Shown here: positions 60,815 through 64,000 of the stretch, piece after piece
Position numbering within the stretch: the stretch's first letter is position 1
Layout of the letters: each line of letters begins with the position of its first letter
Source of the DNA: MVRE01 sp015660965
GTDB lineage: Archaea; Halobacteriota; Methanomicrobia; Methanomicrobiales; Methanospirillaceae
Assembly (NCBI GenBank): GCA_050015095.1
Contig: JBEKCC010000006.1
Coordinates: forward strand, 58,300-122,299
Direction of reading: 5' to 3'
Length of the DNA: 64,000 nt
Notes under the pieces: model-generated
What the model saw: the letters and a program-made list of their open reading frames with translations, nothing else
Database searches by the model: none
What the model was told of the DNA's origin: nothing
Position numbers and translations under genes: made by a program

Positions 60815-61531
60815 ATGGTTCCTGATAATTGGCACTCGTCACGGGTTAAAATCCGCGCTGTTATTTTTATTTTGATAGCGGTTGTCATGCTGGTATTCAT
60901 AGTATCGGCATCATCGAATTACATTCAAGCATCAATTCAAGCACCAATGGGGAGTGTTATCAATCTTCATGGAGTAGCATACACTGGCAATGAAGTCTAT
61001 CTTTTTATGATAGGACCTAACCTTCCGACAAATGGCGTGCCGCTAAATGATATTAACCAACGAGCTGATCAGGGGGCCTTTACTATGGTGGATGTGGACA
61101 GTAACCAACAGTGGTCTTACAGCTGGGATACTTCACGGTTTCAAGACCGTCTCGATTATGGGAGTTATACAGTTTACGCTGTTACAGATCCAGTGGATCT
61201 TTCACGACTTGATGACCATCCATACAACACAATTTCAATTACCCTAATAAGACCCGGCCTCACATACGTGGGAACATCGGGTGGTTCGGCGTATACACTT
61301 AACCCAGAAAACCCCACATCAGCCCAAACCCCTCAAATAACATCGCTTACAACAACAGTGCCTACTCTTTTACCAACAACAGTCATTCCCGCGACGACAC
61401 TTCCTAACATTCCCTCTCAAATCATTACCCAAAAGAGTGGTGGAATTGCTGATGCGATTATGTTGATATTGGTTTCATTAATTAGCGTTTTGTTATTTTT
61501 CCACCGGAGACAAAAAAATTTTAGAAATTAG
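60815..61531 (+). CDS. Small surface protein with one S-layer-type domain
   Basis: 238 residues. N-terminal signal/anchor helix (about 16-33), a domain of about 120 residues resembling a repeat of the S-layer protein (YLFMIGPNLPTNGVPLND here against FIFLTGPNLWPAG there; GSYTVYAVTDPVDLSRLDD against GTYTVYAVSGPHDALHLDN), a Thr/Pro-rich spacer (about 165-200) and a C-terminal helix with a basic tail. No PGF motif. It is probably a minor cell-surface protein. Confidence 0.75.
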   Translation: MVPDNWHSSRVKIRAVIFILIAVVMLVFIVSASSNYIQASIQAPMGSVINLHGVAYTGNEVYLFMIGPNLPTNGVPLNDINQRADQGAFTMVDVDSNQQWSYSWDTSRFQDRLDYGSYTVYAVTDPVDLSRLDDHPYNTISITLIRPGLTYVGTSGGSAYTLNPENPTSAQTPQITSLTTTVPTLLPTTVIPATTLPNIPSQIITQKSGGIADAIMLILVSLISVLLFFHRRQKNFRN

Positions 61532-61532
61532 G

Positions 61533-62174
61533 GTGTTTTTCTTGATAACATCGGACATTCCAGAACTTCTCGAAAAAGCTCAACAAAAACTCAAAATTGG
61601 ATGGTATGAGGATGCTGTTGCATTATATGACCGGATACTTTCCATCGATTCAAACAATTTTACTGCCCTTGTAAACAAAGGAAAGGCATATTATTATCTC
61701 GGGAGGCATAGTGACGCAATTGTTTGGTATGATCGTGCAATAACGGTCAATCCGGATGATGCTTCATTGTGGTATGAGAGAGGATATACACTACGTAAGA
61801 TTCAACATTATGACGAAGCAATTCAAAGTTTTGATCGGGCGTTAGCAATCGATCCTGATTATCTTTTTGCCCAAAGCAACAAAGGATACGCTCTCAATGA
61901 GCTACGAAAATATCGTGAAGCAATTGCCTGTTTTGATCAAGTCCTAGAAGCCAGTCCTAATAATATTCGGGCAATGACCGCAAAAGCTATCGCATTACGT
62001 GAGATGGGAGAGAATGACGAGGCACTAAAATATTTTGATAGAGCCTTGGCGATAAATCCTATAAACTCATTCATTTGGATCAATAAAGCGATAGCTCTTC
62101 GAAACCTTGGTAAATGTACGGAAGCAGATGAGTGCATCCAAATGGCGAAATATCAATCGGAGAAAGAAATTTAA
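61533..62174 (+). CDS. TPR-repeat protein
   Basis: 213 residues, six tetratricopeptide repeats of 34 residues (for example AIVWYDRAITVNPDDASLWY and ALKYFDRALAINPINSFIWI). No signal peptide; it is cytoplasmic. GTG start 1 bp after the preceding gene, so the two are probably co-transcribed. Such scaffolds bind peptides of partner proteins; partner unknown. Confidence 0.88.
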   Translation: MFFLITSDIPELLEKAQQKLKIGWYEDAVALYDRILSIDSNNFTALVNKGKAYYYLGRHSDAIVWYDRAITVNPDDASLWYERGYTLRKIQHYDEAIQSFDRALAIDPDYLFAQSNKGYALNELRKYREAIACFDQVLEASPNNIRAMTAKAIALREMGENDEALKYFDRALAINPINSFIWINKAIALRNLGKCTEADECIQMAKYQSEKEI

Positions 62175-62207
62175 CGCGGTTCCTTATTTTAAAAAACAAA
62201 AAAAAAA

Positions 62208-63245
62208 TTAAATGAGTTTGAAGATTGGGTGGGTTTCTGACTTCACATCGACCCCGATCGAACGCATCGCTTCGAGAGTCACAATGTCCATGTATGCCTG
62301 TGCCGTAATCATAGGCTCGACATTCTCAATCGGGCCATACATGATCAGGTTGGCACCGAGCGTGCTGGCGATCAGGTTGCACCCGATATCAGGAGCGGAC
62401 CATGCCGCTTGCTTGATACCTTCCATGCCACCCAGATAGTGATGTGACATCTGCTCGCGGAGGAGATCTTTGCCCTTGTAGCCTGCTTCTAGTACTGAGG
62501 GGGTTTTGCTCGTTCCCTTCCAGCGCTTGAGCCAGGTCCATGCAACCGTCATGTTGTGGTAGGCACCACCGGTTGGATACCCGAAGATCGCCTTACAGGC
62601 AAGTATCTCACGGTATGATCCCCCGGACCCGAGACCTAGCGGCGTTGCAGCGGTATCGAGAATTGGTCGCGTAATGCCGCACTCCTCTGCGATTGGGATC
62701 ATGCCCTTCTTTTGCCCTGCAACACCTCCCTCGGTAAGCACCTTCTGTCTCCCGGGGACCGACGGATCCGCAGGGTTGAAGGCGAGGACGATTGACGCAT
62801 CCACATCACTGTTTTTGAGGACTTCAATCTCCTTGTCGGTGATTGACCCATTGATCGAGTTGTAGATACAACGGTGCGCGAGTCCGACCTCGGTCACCCA
62901 CTTGCATGTATCCATTCTGGCCGCAGGAGCTGAAGAGTCCAATAAGAATGCGGTCTTGTGGTCGATACTATCGAACCATGTGATATAGCTTTCAAAGGCT
63001 GGTCCATATTCCGCCATGATCTGGATCATGTGCGGGATGCCGGTCAGGTCAGAGAGTTCCTGACAGCGGTTCCAGAGGGCTTCCGCCTTCGGTTTGTCGA
63101 TCTTTCCCGTCTTTTCATCAAGCACAATCTCTTGTTTGTTATAGAAGATCGATGCAGCTAATACGGTTGGGTACTCACCGGGTTGTCCACCAAGTTTAGT
63201 GCCGTTGAAGTCCCAGACTTGTTGCTCTTTTTCGAATTTGAACAT
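62208..63245 (-). CDS. mtrH: Tetrahydromethanopterin S-methyltransferase subunit H
   Basis: 345 residues; the soluble subunit that transfers methyl from methyl-H4MPT to the corrinoid of MtrA. It begins MFKFEKEQQVWDFNGTKLGG. QIMAEYGPAFESYITWFDSI, AFLLDSSAPAARMD and GYPTGGAYHNMTVAWTWLKR are family landmarks. GGAGGTG, a strong ribosome-binding site, is 8-14 bp before the ATG. The last gene of the mtr operon, 17 bp after the mtrA-mtrG gene. Confidence 0.97.
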   Translation of the reverse strand: MFKFEKEQQVWDFNGTKLGGQPGEYPTVLAASIFYNKQEIVLDEKTGKIDKPKAEALWNRCQELSDLTGIPHMIQIMAEYGPAFESYITWFDSIDHKTAFLLDSSAPAARMDTCKWVTEVGLAHRCIYNSINGSITDKEIEVLKNSDVDASIVLAFNPADPSVPGRQKVLTEGGVAGQKKGMIPIAEECGITRPILDTAATPLGLGSGGSYREILACKAIFGYPTGGAYHNMTVAWTWLKRWKGTSKTPSVLEAGYKGKDLLREQMSHHYLGGMEGIKQAAWSAPDIGCNLIASTLGANLIMYGPIENVEPMITAQAYMDIVTLEAMRSIGVDVKSETHPIFKLI

Positions 63246-63262
63246 GTTTTTTTACACCTCCA

Positions 63263-64000
63263 TTACACCAATGCCATTAATTTTTGCAATAGGAACAACA
63301 GCATCACAAATACGATGAGTCCTGCGACTAGACCATACAGTATGCCGATATCCCGTCCAATCTTTCTTCCTACACGCTGCGCAATTTCCGCGTCCACGAA
63401 CTCGAGTTTCTTCTCAATCTTATCGAGCCGCTTCTCGACCTCGAGGAACTGGGGGTTTGCACCCGCTGCAGCCATCTCAATACCCACACCCGCTTCCTTG
63501 ACTTCAACGAGCATAGGATCGGCGGCGAATGCGCCGGGGTCGCGGGCTTTGAGTTCATTCATCTTGGCCTTGATGACGTTGAGGTCTTCAGACTCCATGA
63601 TGTTAACGGCTTCAACCTGCTCCTGGAAGCGTTTTATGGCTTCATCCTTGAGATTCTCGATGAACGGGATTGCACCTTCAGCACCGACAACCCTACCCTC
63701 TTTCACACCGCCTTTGTGGAGAGCCAGCATAGTCTGGCCGGCGAGGTGACCTTTGACCTCAGTACCACAACAGAGCATGAATCGGATGTTGGGATTGGCG
63801 ATGATGTTGGCGATAACCTTTTCGAGCCCGAGATTTTCGGTCTTACAGGAACCGCATAATGCAGCGCCTGAATCACAGAGACCTTTTTCGTCAAGGTGCG
63901 ATCCCATGGTCACGATAGCAACACATGAGTTTCCGTCACCTGAGATGAAGTCTCCTTTGACGAGTGGCCAGCCGCTTATTGGTGATTTCTTGTTTGCCAT
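63263..64000 (-). CDS. mtrA: MtrA-MtrG fusion: tetrahydromethanopterin S-methyltransferase
   Basis: 245 residues; the ATG is the last three bases of the window (starting at 64000). Residues 1-170 are the MtrA corrinoid domain (GWPLVKGDFISGDGNSCVAI, ENLGLEKVIANIIANPNIRF, cobalamin ligand His85 in GTEVKGHLAGQ, GAEGAIPFIENLKDEAI). In place of the usual MtrA C-terminus, residues 183-245 match MtrG: VEKRLDKIEKKLEFVDAEIA then QRVGRKIGRDIGILYGLVAG and a C-terminal transmembrane helix. mtrF is absent between mtrA and mtrG. Upstream subunits B, C, D and E are outside the window. Confidence 0.9.
   Translation of the reverse strand: MANKKSPISGWPLVKGDFISGDGNSCVAIVTMGSHLDEKGLCDSGAALCGSCKTENLGLEKVIANIIANPNIRFMLCCGTEVKGHLAGQTMLALHKGGVKEGRVVGAEGAIPFIENLKDEAIKRFQEQVEAVNIMESEDLNVIKAKMNELKARDPGAFAADPMLVEVKEAGVGIEMAAAGANPQFLEVEKRLDKIEKKLEFVDAEIAQRVGRKIGRDIGILYGLVAGLIVFVMLLFLLQKLMALV

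Overview
The window is chromosomal DNA of a hydrogenotrophic methanogenic archaeon, most likely of the order Methanomicrobiales. The diagnostic genes are the C1-pathway enzymes mtd, mer and mtrA/mtrH; an archaeal ribosomal-protein and SecY cluster; archaeal 7S (SRP) RNA; archaeal AMP phosphorylase; an NrpR nitrogen repressor; and a giant surface-layer protein with a DUF3821-like N-terminus and a PGF-CTERM tail. Genus cannot be fixed from the sequence alone.

Layout. 1-6.5 kb: purL (runs off the left edge), aIF2-beta with a TRAM tail, rpoL, an MBL-fold hydrolase, an AAA ATPase and two adjacent M24 metallopeptidases. 6.5-10.2 kb: a small membrane protein, a winged-helix regulator, a tRNA-Asn/tRNA-CAU pair, a methyltransferase-like protein, SRP RNA directly followed by malate dehydrogenase, then EF-1beta and a zinc-ribbon protein. 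10.3-15.9 kb: a two-gene HTH regulator operon behind a tandem palindromic operator, a HEAT-repeat protein, NAD biosynthesis (nadC, nadX), a membrane acyltransferase, a relic of an IS200/IS605-type end, and two hypotheticals. 15.9-23.6 kb: tRNA-Ile, iorAB, a second acyltransferase paralogue, tRNA-Ser, truB/cbf5, hemD, a DUF1614 membrane protein, tRNA-Gln and thymidylate synthase.

23.6-33.8 kb is a cell-surface block: the S-layer protein with a long leader, AMP phosphorylase, a five-repeat carboxypeptidase-regulatory-like protein, and a 1072-residue Ig-like/VWA protein, ending in tRNA-Arg. 33.8-41.3 kb: a dCTP-deaminase-family protein, nrpR, a non-canonical FtsZ/tubulin-family protein with a long disordered tail, mer, a GalT-like protein, mtd and a Tfx-family regulator.

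42.0-56.7 kb is one long tightly packed cluster: rpl3-rpl4-rpl23-rpl2-rps19-rpl22-rps3-rpl29-rnp1-rps17-rpl14-rpl24-rps4e-rpl5-rps14-rps8-rpl6-rpl32e-rpl19e-rpl18-rps5-rpl30-rpl15-secY-adkA-DUF106-cmk. It links translation, RNase P, membrane insertion and nucleotide kinases. It is preceded by an odd 680-bp interval that holds a broken antisense reading frame. 56.8-64 kb: a GNAT/DUF2156 pair, MarC, an amino acid permease, a lysine-tailed double rubredoxin, a miniature S-layer-like surface protein, a TPR protein, then mtrH and an mtrA whose C-terminus is an MtrG domain.

The most interesting observations are the MtrA-MtrG fusion, the FtsZ-like GTPase, the 120-residue lysine-rich tail on L32e, the VWA protein with a degenerate metal site, the Dcd-like protein lacking the expected catalytic glutamate, and the broken ORF upstream of rpl3. 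No CRISPR array, complete transposon or defence island was seen. All identifications come from reading motifs by eye; no database search was run.
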